Of a stretch of 43,751 nucleotides of DNA, positions 9,702 through 17,534 are shown in pieces. Made by a program: the position numbers and the translations under genes. Source of the stretch: Rhodobacteraceae bacterium SB2 (GTDB taxonomy: Bacteria; Pseudomonadota; Alphaproteobacteria; Rhodobacterales; Rhodobacteraceae); the NCBI GenBank assembly GCA_001642945.1, contig LGRT01000021.1, positions 1 to 43,751 on the forward strand, in the 5' to 3' direction. How positions within the stretch are numbered: the stretch's first letter is position 1; every line of letters begins with the position of its first letter. The notes beneath the pieces are model-generated. The model had not been told where the DNA came from, searched no databases, and saw nothing but the letters and a program-made list of their open reading frames with translations.

Positions 9702-11318
9702 TTAGCTTTCTTCTTCTGTTTCGGTAGCGTCATCCTCATCATCACCTTCGGTGATAAGGTCGTTCGGATCCACCCAGCCTAGAACGATCCGCGCGGTCAT
9801 TACGAGGTCTTGTGCCTCTTCCAGACTCACGTCAAAACTTTCCAGTAAGCCATCGTCTTTCACCCGCTCGCCATCAACGGTTGTCCAGCCGCCGGCCAAT
9901 TCCCAATCCGCACAAGTGGCAAAATCTTCCAACGTTTTGATGCCATCTTCGGCCAATGCCTCGATCATTTTAGGCGTCAAACCCTCAAAAGAGACAAGGC
10001 TGTCTTCCACGCCCAATTCGCGGGCCCGCTCAAGCGCTTTGCGCGCCGCTTCTTCAAGATACTCCTGCGCGCGCACCTGCAGCTCTTTTGCGGTATCTTC
10101 GTCAACGCCGTCGATCACGAGCAATTCGTCAACTTCGACATAGGCCACTTCTTCAAGCGAGGTGAAGCCCTCAGATACCAAGAGCTGTGCGAAGAATTCA
10201 TCCAGATCGAGCGTTTCCATGAACAGTTGCGTGCGTTCTTCAAACTCTTTTTGACGACGCGCGCTTTCTTCCTCTTCCGTCATGATATCAATATCAAGAT
10301 TGGTCAGCTGGCTTGCCAAGCGTACGTTTTGGCCGCGGCGGCCAATCGCCAAGCTCAGCTGCTCTTCTGGCACAACCACTTCGATGCGTTCTGCTTCTTC
10401 ATCAAGCACCACTTTGCTAACTTCGGCCGGTTGCAGGGCATTCACCAAGAAGGTGGGTTGGTCTTCGTTCCACGGGATTATATCGATTTTCTCGCCCTGA
10501 AGCTCATTCACGACGGCTTGAACGCGGCTGCCGCGCATCCCAACGCATGCGCCAACCGGATCAATAGATCCATCATTGCTGAGCACTGCTATTTTGGCGC
10601 GTGATCCGGGATCACGGGCGACAGCTTTGATTTCGATAATGCCTTCATAAATTTCCGGCACTTCCATTTTAAACAATTCGGCCATGAATTGTGGATCTGT
10701 GCGGCTTAAGAAAATCTGCGGACCGCGGCTTTCGCGGCGCACCTCCTTGATATAACAGCGTATGCGATCATTGGGGCGATAGCTTTCGCGGCCAATTTTT
10801 TCATTGCGCCGCAAAACAGCCTCTCCACGACCGACATCAACGATCACATTGCCGTATTCTTCGCGTTTAACTTGGCCGTTGATAATGGTTCCGGCACGAT
10901 CTTGGAATTCTTCGAATTGTCTGTCGCGCTCGGCCTCGCGTACTTTTTGAAGAATCACTTGTTTGGCGGATTGCGCAGCGATTCGTCCCATATCCACCGG
11001 TGGGATTTCTTCGATAAATTGATCACCAACGCTTGGATTTTCAAGATATTGCTTGCCTTGTTCAACGGTCATTTCCGCCTGATAATTTTCAAGCTCGGCC
11101 TCTTCCACAACCGTACGCACACGGGTGAATTTTGCGCGGCCGGTTTTGCGATCGATAGCAACGCGAATATCCATTTCGCTGCCATAGCGGGATTTGGCAG
11201 CCCGCGCCAAACTTTCTTCCATAGCTTCAATCACCAGAGTGGGATCGATCATTTTTTCGCGTGCCACGGCTTCGGCGGTTTGCAACAGCTCAAGCTGATT
11301 TGCAGAGGTAATAGCCAT
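9702..11318 (-). CDS. nusA: Transcription termination/antitermination factor NusA
   Basis: NusA binds RNA polymerase and nascent RNA, controlling pausing, termination and rRNA antitermination. The 538-residue protein shows the N-terminal polymerase-binding domain, an S1 domain near residues 130-200 (GTIINGQVKREEYGNVIVDV), and two KH domains (GSRVQAVVNELQGEKIDIIP and LAIGRRGQNVRLASQLT). It ends in a helix-hairpin-helix-containing C-terminal part (LLVIDGVDEDTAKEL) with an acidic tail. The ATG is two bases beyond the rimP stop, so translation is coupled. Because NusA itself enhances intrinsic termination, the terminator just upstream of rimP could close a feedback loop on its own synthesis. Confidence 0.96.
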   Translation of the reverse strand: MAITSANQLELLQTAEAVAREKMIDPTLVIEAMEESLARAAKSRYGSEMDIRVAIDRKTGRAKFTRVRTVVEEAELENYQAEMTVEQGKQYLENPSVGDQFIEEIPPVDMGRIAAQSAKQVILQKVREAERDRQFEEFQDRAGTIINGQVKREEYGNVIVDVGRGEAVLRRNEKIGRESYRPNDRIRCYIKEVRRESRGPQIFLSRTDPQFMAELFKMEVPEIYEGIIEIKAVARDPGSRAKIAVLSNDGSIDPVGACVGMRGSRVQAVVNELQGEKIDIIPWNEDQPTFLVNALQPAEVSKVVLDEEAERIEVVVPEEQLSLAIGRRGQNVRLASQLTNLDIDIMTEEEESARRQKEFEERTQLFMETLDLDEFFAQLLVSEGFTSLEEVAYVEVDELLVIDGVDEDTAKELQVRAQEYLEEAARKALERARELGVEDSLVSFEGLTPKMIEALAEDGIKTLEDFATCADWELAGGWTTVDGERVKDDGLLESFDVSLEEAQDLVMTARIVLGWVDPNDLITEGDDEDDATETEEES

Positions 11319-11320
11319 TG

Positions 11321-11893
11321 TTAGTCCTCCTGCGACCCTTCGGTCTCGATATCGTCAAATTTATCTTCACTTAATGCGCCAGAGGCTTTGCGTTGGCGCA
11401 GCATTTCTTTAATCAACTCATCCGTTAGGACCAGTTTTGCGTCAGACATCCATTCAAAATTAAGCCCAATTGTGCCCTCTTCGATGTTAATCAGCACATC
11501 ATCGCCCTCAATTCCGGCCAAAACGCCCTTGAAGCGCCGCCGACCATCGATCAAGTCATGGGTCTCAATTTTTGCTTCATAGCCTTCGAAGAGCTCGAAA
11601 TCTTTTAGCCTGGTCAATGGGCGGTCAATGCCCGGGCTCGACACTTCCAGCGTATACATATCTAGAATCGGATCTTCCACGTCTAAAACCGCGCTAATCG
11701 CCGTTGAGATTTCGGCCAAATTATCCACATCAATGCCGCCATCTGCGTTATCCGCCATCACCTGCAAAGTGGTTTCTTTGCCGGTCATCAAGCGCACGCG
11801 CACCAATTCAAAGCCCAGATCCTCAATCACCGGGGTGATGATTTCAGCCAAACGTTGGTCAATGGCAGCTTTTGCTATCAAATCGTTGATCAT
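11321..11893 (-). CDS. rimP: Ribosome maturation factor RimP
   Basis: RimP is needed for assembly of the 30S subunit. The 190-residue product matches the family through [19 protein letters not shown] near the N-terminus, the central [16 protein letters not shown] motif and a C-terminal SH3-like domain. Two ATG codons are available. The one at 11905 directly follows the T-run of a terminator hairpin and has no ribosome site. The one at 11893 has GGA a few bases upstream and gives [12 protein letters not shown], close to the start I expect for relatives. I chose 11893 with moderate certainty. rimP heads the operon with nusA, ylxR and infB. Confidence 0.9.
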   Translation of the reverse strand: MINDLIAKAAIDQRLAEIITPVIEDLGFELVRVRLMTGKETTLQVMADNADGGIDVDNLAEISTAISAVLDVEDPILDMYTLEVSSPGIDRPLTRLKDFELFEGYEAKIETHDLIDGRRRFKGVLAGIEGDDVLINIEEGTIGLNFEWMSDAKLVLTDELIKEMLRQRKASGALSEDKFDDIETEGSQED

Positions 11894-11905
11894 GGATCCA
11901 AACAT

Positions 11906-11928
11906 AAAAAAACGGGCCCGCGGCCCGT
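11906..11928 (-). terminator. Rho-independent terminator in the rimP leader (probable attenuator)
   Basis: On the minus strand ACGGGCC and GGCCCGT form a perfect 7-bp stem around a three-base loop, followed immediately by seven T residues and then ATG (11905). It is a textbook intrinsic terminator lying between the operon promoter and rimP. Most of the transcripts it stops would carry no coding sequence. Read-through must therefore be needed for expression of the four-gene operon. Confidence 0.85.
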
Positions 11929-12253
11929 ATGAACTTCCGGTGGAGCATTGAAACCAACGCGCCGCTGTTGATCAGGCTTTTAAGAGGTTTTTCGATTTGC
12001 TGCAAGCCCTCTTTTTATTTGGGGCTACCGCTGAATGGTGATAGCGGATTACGCGATTTGGTCCACCCGCAAACATCTTTTATTGGGGTGAATTTCCCTC
12101 GTTTATGCGCATAGCTGACAGGGGTATTGATCTGACAAAAAGTTCTCAGCTGAAAACAGGCGCGGCCGATGAGGGTTTGAACGGGCTTGCCTTTTGCCCT
12201 CAGTGTGAAAAAACAGAAAAGATGATACTTTTGATTATTTCAAAACAGATGGT
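11929..12253. other. Intergenic region between the divergent rimP and modB genes
   Basis: This 325-base gap holds the rimP promoter and leader on its left part. The right part (about 12100-12253) must contain the modB promoter, but no clear promoter, ModE-like palindrome or molybdenum-cofactor riboswitch could be recognised by eye. No convincing gene was seen; in particular modA is not here. Confidence 0.5.
11978..12005 (-). promoter_or_regulatory. Probable promoter of the rimP-nusA-ylxR-infB operon
   Basis: The minus strand has TTGCAG (12005-12000) and, 16 bases on, TTAAAA (11983-11978). A start near 11970 would give a short leader of about 40 nt before the terminator hairpin. Hexamer matches are moderate; the position relative to the terminator is the main support. 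Confidence 0.4.
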
Positions 12254-12952
12254 ATGCCTTTGTTTGGATTAGCCCCTACAGAATGGCAGGCCGTGCAGCT
12301 GTCGCTTCTGGTTGCGTTTTGGGCCAGTTTGCTCAGCCTGCCCCTGGCTGTTTTGGTGGCATATGCTTTGGCGCGCTGGCAATTTTGGGGCCGTCAGCTG
12401 CTGAATATTTGCGTTCACTTGCCACTCATTCTGCCACCGGTTGTCACCGGGTATGTTTTGCTGCTTGTCTTCGGGCAGACGGCCCCTGTGGGACGTTTCC
12501 TGAATGATACCTTTGGTATCGTTTTGGCATTTCGTTGGACGGGCGCTGTGCTGGCGGCTGCGGTCATGGCGTTTCCGCTTATGGTGCGCGCGATCCGTTT
12601 GGCGATCGAGGCGGTGGATCCCAAATTAGAACAGGCGGCCACCACGCTTGGCGCCGGACCAATCCGGGTTTTCCTAACCATTACGGTGCCCATGATGGCG
12701 CCCGGCTTGGTGGCAGGGGTGGTTTTGGCCTTCGCCAAAGCGATGGGAGAATTTGGAGCAACAATCACCTTTGTGGCAAATATACCGGGCCAGACGCAAA
12801 CGCTGCCATCGGCGATTTACGCTTTTTTACAGGTGCCAGGGGGGGATGCTTCTGCGGTTCGGCTTTTGGTCCTGTCTGTTTTTATCTCTGTTCTTGCGCT
12901 GGCGCTGTCCGAATGGATGGCGCGGCGCGTTGTGCATGGCACAGGCCAATGA
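12254..12952 (+). CDS. modB: Molybdate ABC transporter permease ModB
   Basis: ModB is the membrane subunit of the molybdate importer ModABC. The 232-residue protein is hydrophobic, with about five membrane segments. It carries the permease EAA motif that docks the ATPase (EQAATTLGAGPIRVFLTITV) at about residues 130-150, followed by MGEFGATITFVANIPGQTQT, a segment typical of ModB. The ATG at 12254 has only a weak ribosome site. Its stop overlaps the modC start as ATGA, so the two are translationally coupled. The substrate-binding gene modA, normally just upstream, is absent from the window. It must be elsewhere or be replaced by another binding protein. Tungstate is a possible alternative substrate. 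Confidence 0.92.
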   Translation: MPLFGLAPTEWQAVQLSLLVAFWASLLSLPLAVLVAYALARWQFWGRQLLNICVHLPLILPPVVTGYVLLLVFGQTAPVGRFLNDTFGIVLAFRWTGAVLAAAVMAFPLMVRAIRLAIEAVDPKLEQAATTLGAGPIRVFLTITVPMMAPGLVAGVVLAFAKAMGEFGATITFVANIPGQTQTLPSAIYAFLQVPGGDASAVRLLVLSVFISVLALALSEWMARRVVHGTGQ

Positions 12953-14028
12953 CGCTTTTTTTAGATCTCAATCATTCCGTCGGCGATTTCAATCTTGCGC
13001 TCAAATTTCAGGTTCCCAACGGCGTTAGTGCTCTATTCGGCCGCTCGGGTGCGGGCAAAACCACGCTTGTGAATGCGGTTGCAGGTTTGATTACTCCGCA
13101 GAAAGGGCGCATTGAAATCGCGGGACGCGCGGTTTTTGATGCTGGGCGGGGTCTAAACATTCCCCCGCATCAGCGTGGCATCGGCTATGTTTTTCAAGAC
13201 CCCCGATTATTTCCTCATATGAGCGTGCAGCGCAATTTGAATTATGGGCGCCGCCCGGCGCGCTCTTTTGAGATAGATGCAAATTTAATTATTGATATTT
13301 TGGGCCTTGAAAAATTGTCAGACCGACGCCCGGATACATTATCTGGCGGAGAAAAACAGCGGGTCGCGATTGCCCGTGCTTTGTTATCAAACCCTGATTT
13401 GCTGCTGCTTGATGAACCATTGGCAGCCTTAGATAGGGCGCGTAAGTTAGAAATTTTAAGCTATCTTGAGCGGTTGCGCGATGAATTGCGCTTGCCGATG
13501 CTCTATGTCAGCCACTCGGTGCCCGAACTTGCCCGCTTGGCAACTGATATTGTGGTTATGGATGCGGGCAAACTGGTTGCCTGCGGGCCAGCCTCTGATC
13601 TTTTGTCTGATCCGAGTTTGGTGCCACAATTGGGGCTGGCGGCGGCGGGTGCAAGCGTACTTGCGCGTTTAACGGCGCAGTCAGAGGATGGGTTGAGCAC
13701 CTTGAACACCTCAGCCGGCCAGCTTTTTTTGCCCCGAATAGAAGCGCCATTGGGCAGCCGCGTGCGGGTACGGATCTTGGCACAAGACGTGATGATTTCG
13801 GTGCAAAAGCCAGAACAAATTTCGGCGTTGAATATCTTGCCCTGTCATATCATATCCTTGCGCCCTGGGGATGGGCCCGGAATGATTGTTGAACTAAACT
13901 CGGGCAATGATCGATTGCTCGCGCGCATCACAGCACGCTCTGCAAAGCGCTTGTGCTTGCAGCCCGATCTTGCCTGTTATGCAATCGTAAAAACCTTATC
14001 GATCAGACCTGCAGAAGTGGCCATTTAA
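12949..14028 (+). CDS. modC: Molybdate ABC transporter ATP-binding protein ModC
   Basis: ModC hydrolyses ATP to power ModB. The 359-residue product has Walker A GRSGAGKTT near residue 34, the ABC signature LSGGEKQRVAIARALL, Walker B LLLLDEPLAALD and the switch histidine in YVSHSVPE. A C-terminal Mop/TOBE domain (about residues 260-355) fits the regulatory molybdate-binding domain of ModC. The start is the ATG overlapping the modB stop at 12949; the same frame is open further upstream but that part lies inside modB. The product probably serves the molybdoenzymes encoded in this window (XdhB, MsrP). Confidence 0.92.
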   Translation: MTLFLDLNHSVGDFNLALKFQVPNGVSALFGRSGAGKTTLVNAVAGLITPQKGRIEIAGRAVFDAGRGLNIPPHQRGIGYVFQDPRLFPHMSVQRNLNYGRRPARSFEIDANLIIDILGLEKLSDRRPDTLSGGEKQRVAIARALLSNPDLLLLDEPLAALDRARKLEILSYLERLRDELRLPMLYVSHSVPELARLATDIVVMDAGKLVACGPASDLLSDPSLVPQLGLAAAGASVLARLTAQSEDGLSTLNTSAGQLFLPRIEAPLGSRVRVRILAQDVMISVQKPEQISALNILPCHIISLRPGDGPGMIVELNSGNDRLLARITARSAKRLCLQPDLACYAIVKTLSIRPAEVAI

Positions 14029-14041
14029 ATGCGCAATTGCG

Positions 14042-14281
14042 TTATTTCTGATGATGAACCCGGGAATAGGCCCCTTCTGGCAACGAAATTGCCGCGGCAA
14101 GATCGCGCATTTGCGTGATCGAAAGCGTGATTTTTTGAAGTCGATCGGTTCTGGGATCATATTGCTCTACCGTAATACATTCCGCAAAGTTATTGACGAT
14201 CACATCCTCTTGAAGGGGCGTTTGTCCTTCATCAACCAAAGTGACGACAGTTGCATCGAAATCGTGTTCAATAGTAAACAT
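14042..14281 (-). CDS. Small conserved protein of unknown function
   Basis: The 79-residue acidic protein (MFTIEHDFDATVVTLVDEG at the N-terminus, QYDPRTDRLQKITLSITQMR in the middle, ISLPEGAYSRVHHQK at the end) looks like a short conserved protein that I associate with Rhodobacterales genomes, from memory. It has no signal peptide, membrane segment or cysteine. The ATG at 14281 is preferred over a GTG two codons upstream because the conserved-looking part begins there; neither has a strong ribosome site. It converges on modC with a 13-base gap and lies antisense to the extended frame of the next plus-strand gene. No function can be assigned. Confidence 0.6.
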   Translation of the reverse strand: MFTIEHDFDATVVTLVDEGQTPLQEDVIVNNFAECITVEQYDPRTDRLQKITLSITQMRDLAAAISLPEGAYSRVHHQK

Positions 14282-14359
14282 AGGCACAGTGTAAACGGCT
14301 TGCGCTGTAATGCAATTCGCTGCGGTCGGTTTATTTCTGATAAAAAGGGGGATTTGGCT

Positions 14360-15091
14360 TTGAACGGGGGGAAACTGGTGGGTTTGCTATGCGTTCTTCT
14401 GCTTTCTGCCTGTGCAAGCGCCCCCGCAACTAAAGATTTTGACCGCGCATCAGCAGAAACCTCGAATGAGCCCCAGAAGATGGAGCCAAATTTTATTCCA
14501 CCAAGCGGGGCCTTTGCCTCTGTTGTCGCTGAGGTCGAGCCGGTGGGAGAAGATTTATGCCGCCGTTTTAGACCCCAATTGAACTGCGATTTTGAAGTTG
14601 TTGTTTACAAGAAAAACCCAAATTTGGTGAATGCGTTTCAAACGATAAGATCTAATGGGCGCCCATTGGTTGTGTTTTCGCAGGGATTGATTGAGCATGC
14701 CCGCAATGAGGATGAATTGGCCTTTGTTTTAGGGCATGAGATGGCGCATCATCTTGAGGGGCATTTGTATCAGCAATATCATACCGCTCGCAGCGGCGCC
14801 GAGAGGTTTGGTGGGCTAATTTCGCTTGTCGGCGCCTCGGATCGTTTGGTTCGGAATGCAGAGCGCCTTGGCGCGCGCTTGGGGGGGCGTAAATTTTCCA
14901 AAAAGTATGAGCTGGAAGCGGATCGGCTGGGCACTTGGATTGCTACGAACGCGGGGTATGATGCTTTGCGCGGCGCTGCCTTTTTTATGCGCATGTCGGA
15001 TCCGGCTGACCAGCTTTTGGGCACCCATCCGCCCAATCAGGCGCGGGTTGAGACCGTGCGGAAAGCCATAGCGGATCTTCCCTCCTCGTGA
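14360..15091 (+). CDS. M48-family metalloprotease, predicted lipoprotein
   Basis: This is a predicted zinc endopeptidase facing the periplasm. The N-terminus has a lipoprotein signal with lipobox LSAC, so the mature protein would be lipid-anchored. The catalytic motif LGHEMAHHLEGH contains the HExxH zinc site, and the third zinc ligand is likely the Glu of YELEADRLG. It resembles the compact BepA/LoiP-type peptidases that act on misassembled outer-membrane proteins; that role is inferred. The frame is open back to 14051, but the upstream part lies antisense to the small gene at 14042-14281. A TTG at 14360 after an AAGGGGGA ribosome site gives a sensible signal peptide. A GTG at 14378 is the alternative. 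The gene converges with the FAD oxidoreductase. Confidence 0.85.
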   Translation: MNGGKLVGLLCVLLLSACASAPATKDFDRASAETSNEPQKMEPNFIPPSGAFASVVAEVEPVGEDLCRRFRPQLNCDFEVVVYKKNPNLVNAFQTIRSNGRPLVVFSQGLIEHARNEDELAFVLGHEMAHHLEGHLYQQYHTARSGAERFGGLISLVGASDRLVRNAERLGARLGGRKFSKKYELEADRLGTWIATNAGYDALRGAAFFMRMSDPADQLLGTHPPNQARVETVRKAIADLPSS

Positions 15092-15135
15092 GGGTAATCT
15101 GCAATGAAAAGTTTCTATGTTCTACAATCTTTGTT

Positions 15136-16221
15136 TTATGCCTTTTGGTGAAACCGGCTTGGACTAAGCTGATTTTGAATATCCTTTGGCAAATCTGACC
15201 TCTGATCAAGCACCAGATCCGCGATTAATTGGCTAGAGGCCGCAGCTGTTTGAAACCCATATCCCCCTTGACCGGCAAGCCAGAAAAAATTTGGAAGCTT
15301 TGGATCAGAGCCGATCACTAAGGCGCGATCTGGCGCGAAGGTGCGTAAACCTGCCCAGTTTGCGCTGGGCCGCGTTATGGGATGCTTGATCATGGTTTCG
15401 AAACGGGCCAAGCCCTGGGCCAGTATCATATCATCCGCCCAAGCATCTTGTGCAGGCAATGGATCTTCATCCGCAGGCGAAACGATCAACTGCCCTGCGT
15501 CTGGTTTTGCATACCATGCTTCGCCAATTTCATCGATAACGGGCCAATAGGTCGGATCGTAGCCCCCTGGCACGGGCAGTCTTGCTATTGAACGTCTATA
15601 CCCAATCAGATCTAGGGGCGGCACTGATGCCATTTTTGCAATATGATCAGCCCAGGCCCCCGCTGCATTGATCAAAATATTGGCTTGAAAATCGCCTTTT
15701 TGGGTTTTGACTTGCCATTTCCCGCCACAGAAATTCAGCGCCTTAACAGGGTGAGAAACATGAATCTTTGTGCCCTGATTGCGTGCTTTACGCAGAAAAT
15801 CTTGCAGCAATCTATCTGTATCAATGTCGTAAACATCTGAGCGGTATGCGGCATATCCCAGCATAGATTGATTAATTAGGGGAACTTTTTCTATCGCTTC
15901 AGAAACAGAAATGGGTTGAAGCCCAAACTCAACCGCCTCATCGCTGAAGGCGGCCCGATCGTCAGGTTTTGCCAAGAGCATCATACCTCTTGGGCTTAAA
16001 AAACCTCCGCTTTCGGCCCTTAGGTACGGTAAGCTGGCGATGTTTAAGGCCCGGATTGTGGGGTTGCCGTAATCTTTGATAAAAACCGCTGCGGATCGCC
16101 CAGAGGCATGGTAGGCAAGCTGGTCTTCTGCCTCAAGCACCGTTACATCTGCTTGTTCTGACAGACGTGCGGCTGCGGAAATACCGGCAATACCGCCACC
16201 GATGATGATTATATCGCTCAT
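15136..16221 (-). CDS. FAD-dependent oxidoreductase of the D-amino-acid/glycine oxidase (DAO) family
   Basis: The 361-residue flavoprotein begins with the dinucleotide-binding motif IIIIGGGIAGISAAARL and then LEAEDQLAYHASGRSAA, where the GRS segment contacts FAD in DAO-family enzymes. The C-terminal WLAGQGGYGFQTAAASSQLI motif also binds FAD. The family oxidises amines or amino acids; the substrate cannot be read from sequence. The ATG at 16221 was chosen because the Rossmann fold begins five residues later; a start further upstream would add 23 residues without homology. No clear ribosome site precedes it. The next upstream gene on this strand ends 344 bases away, so a common transcript with the two small genes at 16.6-17.5 kb is possible but unproven. 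Confidence 0.85.
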   Translation of the reverse strand: MSDIIIIGGGIAGISAAARLSEQADVTVLEAEDQLAYHASGRSAAVFIKDYGNPTIRALNIASLPYLRAESGGFLSPRGMMLLAKPDDRAAFSDEAVEFGLQPISVSEAIEKVPLINQSMLGYAAYRSDVYDIDTDRLLQDFLRKARNQGTKIHVSHPVKALNFCGGKWQVKTQKGDFQANILINAAGAWADHIAKMASVPPLDLIGYRRSIARLPVPGGYDPTYWPVIDEIGEAWYAKPDAGQLIVSPADEDPLPAQDAWADDMILAQGLARFETMIKHPITRPSANWAGLRTFAPDRALVIGSDPKLPNFFWLAGQGGYGFQTAAASSQLIADLVLDQRSDLPKDIQNQLSPSRFHQKA

Positions 16222-16565
16222 GTTTGGAAGGCTGAAAAAGGCGGGCTTGTTGGAAAGGCGAGGTTTAAGAAAACAGCGCAAAATTGCCAATGCGACGCAT
16301 AGGGTAATTCTCTGAATGCGGCATATGCATAGATAAAATCAGTAAAACGGCGGATGATTATGATGCGCGTTTTAATCTGCCAGATGGGTAGGGCAGGCGC
16401 TTTAGATTTGAGCGTTTGATCGGGCCCAAAAAAGCAAATATGCCGGAAGTCTGTGACCCGCGGCGATAATTTTAAATCATACTCCATTGTGGAATACTGG
16501 CAAAATATACCGGGGCGGTACAGTTCTTTTCGATTTTTCCCGGCGGGTCTTTCCGTGTGGTGCGT
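16222..16565. other. Intergenic region without a convincing gene
   Basis: The 344 bases between the FAD oxidoreductase and the small 156-residue protein are A/T-rich. They contain one short open frame on the minus strand (16218-16487) with no recognisable protein character. No clear terminator hairpin or promoter was identified. Confidence 0.4.
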
Positions 16566-17036
16566 TTAAGCCAGATGCTCGAGGGCGTCCCCCCGCGCCA
16601 TAGCCGCCGCCTGGTCTGAGATAGGCAGGGGTTTGCGCCAGCTGATATCGAGGTCGCGCTTTACCGTTGAATCTATAAATTGGTTATCAAAGGTAATGTT
16701 TACGTTTTGCCAAACATTCGAAAACTCTTCTGGGAGAAAACGCTTCACTACAAAAATTGTGGGGCGTCGATCCCCAAACGCGGACCTTTGGATAAGAATG
16801 TGCTTGGGCCGTTTAATACCGCGGGCAGCTAAGGCGTCATCACTTAGCAACACGTCAAAAACGAATTTGGGGCGATGGCTTGGATGCAAGGCCCCTAGGT
16901 CGTCCATCAGGGTTTTGAATGCGTCGGTGGTAATGAAATCAATCAAGCTGTTATAGGCATTTCGCATCGCCGCTTGTAGCGCTGGGCGTTCATAGCTTAA
17001 GCCTTGGTATCCGTGTGGTTTTTTGGCAGGCTGCAT
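16566..17036 (-). CDS. Unassigned protein with an NHLP-leader-like domain, partner of the next gene
   Basis: The 156-residue protein is not recognised as a known family. The start at 17036 is well supported by AGGAGAA six bases upstream. Residues 29-89 align without gaps to residues 35-95 of the protein encoded just upstream, with about 15 identities of 61 counted by eye. The best block is LAARGIKRPKHILIQRSAFG, with Leu, Ala, Gly, Lys, Pro, Phe and Asp shared. This block resembles the end of nitrile-hydratase-like leader peptides (NHLP) of RiPP precursors, where A-L-A-x-x-G-I-x-x-P is followed by a beta hairpin. Unlike its partner, it has no Gly/Cys tail; residues 98-156 form a separate charged region. 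It could be a leaderless paralogue, a recognition partner or an unrelated protein of the same fold. The gap to its neighbour is 72 bases. Confidence 0.6.
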   Translation of the reverse strand: MQPAKKPHGYQGLSYERPALQAAMRNAYNSLIDFITTDAFKTLMDDLGALHPSHRPKFVFDVLLSDDALAARGIKRPKHILIQRSAFGDRRPTIFVVKRFLPEEFSNVWQNVNITFDNQFIDSTVKRDLDISWRKPLPISDQAAAMARGDALEHLA

Positions 17037-17108
17037 TTTCTTCTCCTGAATTTGCAAAGAAGTTTTCAGAGGTTTTTTAACGGGTGGTAGGCTGCAACTA
17101 CCCACCTG

Positions 17109-17534
17109 TTAGGTTGAAAAGCCACCGCAGCCACAGATGGTAGCGGCTCCCCCGCCAGCGCAGGCGCCCCATCCTAATGGGTCATATGGCTGAAGCGGGC
17201 CATCGGGATCATTGATCGGAGAAATCTCAAAGCGTTCGCCCCTTACTTTATCTTCGAAGATACGGCTGGTCAGCCTGAAATCTTCTGGAATTTTTGCGCC
17301 TGCGGCGCGAAGCCCTTCCAGGCTCAGTATCTTCGCAACGGCTTCGTAACCTCCATCTTTTTCGGCTTCCTCCCGAGCTTGGCGCATTTTTTCTACAAAC
17401 TCTGGAGAGGTAATGGTTTCAATCACAGTGTTTGTTGCGGCCATTAAGCGATCGCGATCAAGCTGACCCTTCAGTTCAGCCTTTTCTAAATCAAGCTTTT
17501 CTAAGCGGTCTTTAATTTTATCCGTTGAAGGCAT
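17109..17534 (-). CDS. Unassigned protein with NHLP-like leader and Gly/Cys-rich tail, candidate RiPP precursor
   Basis: The 141-residue protein starts at 17534 after an AGGGAGA ribosome site. Residues 5-31 form a charged helix with coiled-coil character (KIKDRLEKLDLEKAEL). Residues 35-104 resemble an NHLP leader: a helical part with ITSPEFVEKM, then ILSLEGLRAAGAKIPEDF and a predicted beta hairpin. After the linker DPDGPLQPYDPLGW the protein ends in a 19-residue tail made almost only of Gly, Ala, Thr and three Cys (Cys125, Cys134, Cys136; ACAGGGAATICGCGGFST). Such a leader followed by a short Cys/Thr/Ser-rich end is the layout of a ribosomally made, modified peptide. No cyclodehydratase, lanthipeptide synthase, radical SAM enzyme or dedicated exporter lies in the window, so the idea is not proven. 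A metal-binding tail is the main alternative. Confidence 0.65.
   Translation of the reverse strand: MPSTDKIKDRLEKLDLEKAELKGQLDRDRLMAATNTVIETITSPEFVEKMRQAREEAEKDGGYEAVAKILSLEGLRAAGAKIPEDFRLTSRIFEDKVRGERFEISPINDPDGPLQPYDPLGWGACAGGGAATICGCGGFST

Noticed and set aside
12535..12948. Upstream extension of the modC frame
   Set aside because: It lies within modB in another frame; the ATGA overlap gives the normal ModC N-terminus.
14051..14359. N-terminal extension of the M48 protease frame
   Set aside because: It lies opposite the small conserved gene at 14042-14281, and the lipoprotein signal starts only after 14360.
16218..16487. An 89-codon minus-strand frame in the gap after the FAD oxidoreductase
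   Set aside because: No ribosome site, biased towards aromatic and Ile residues as random A/T-rich frames are, and it overlaps the oxidoreductase start.
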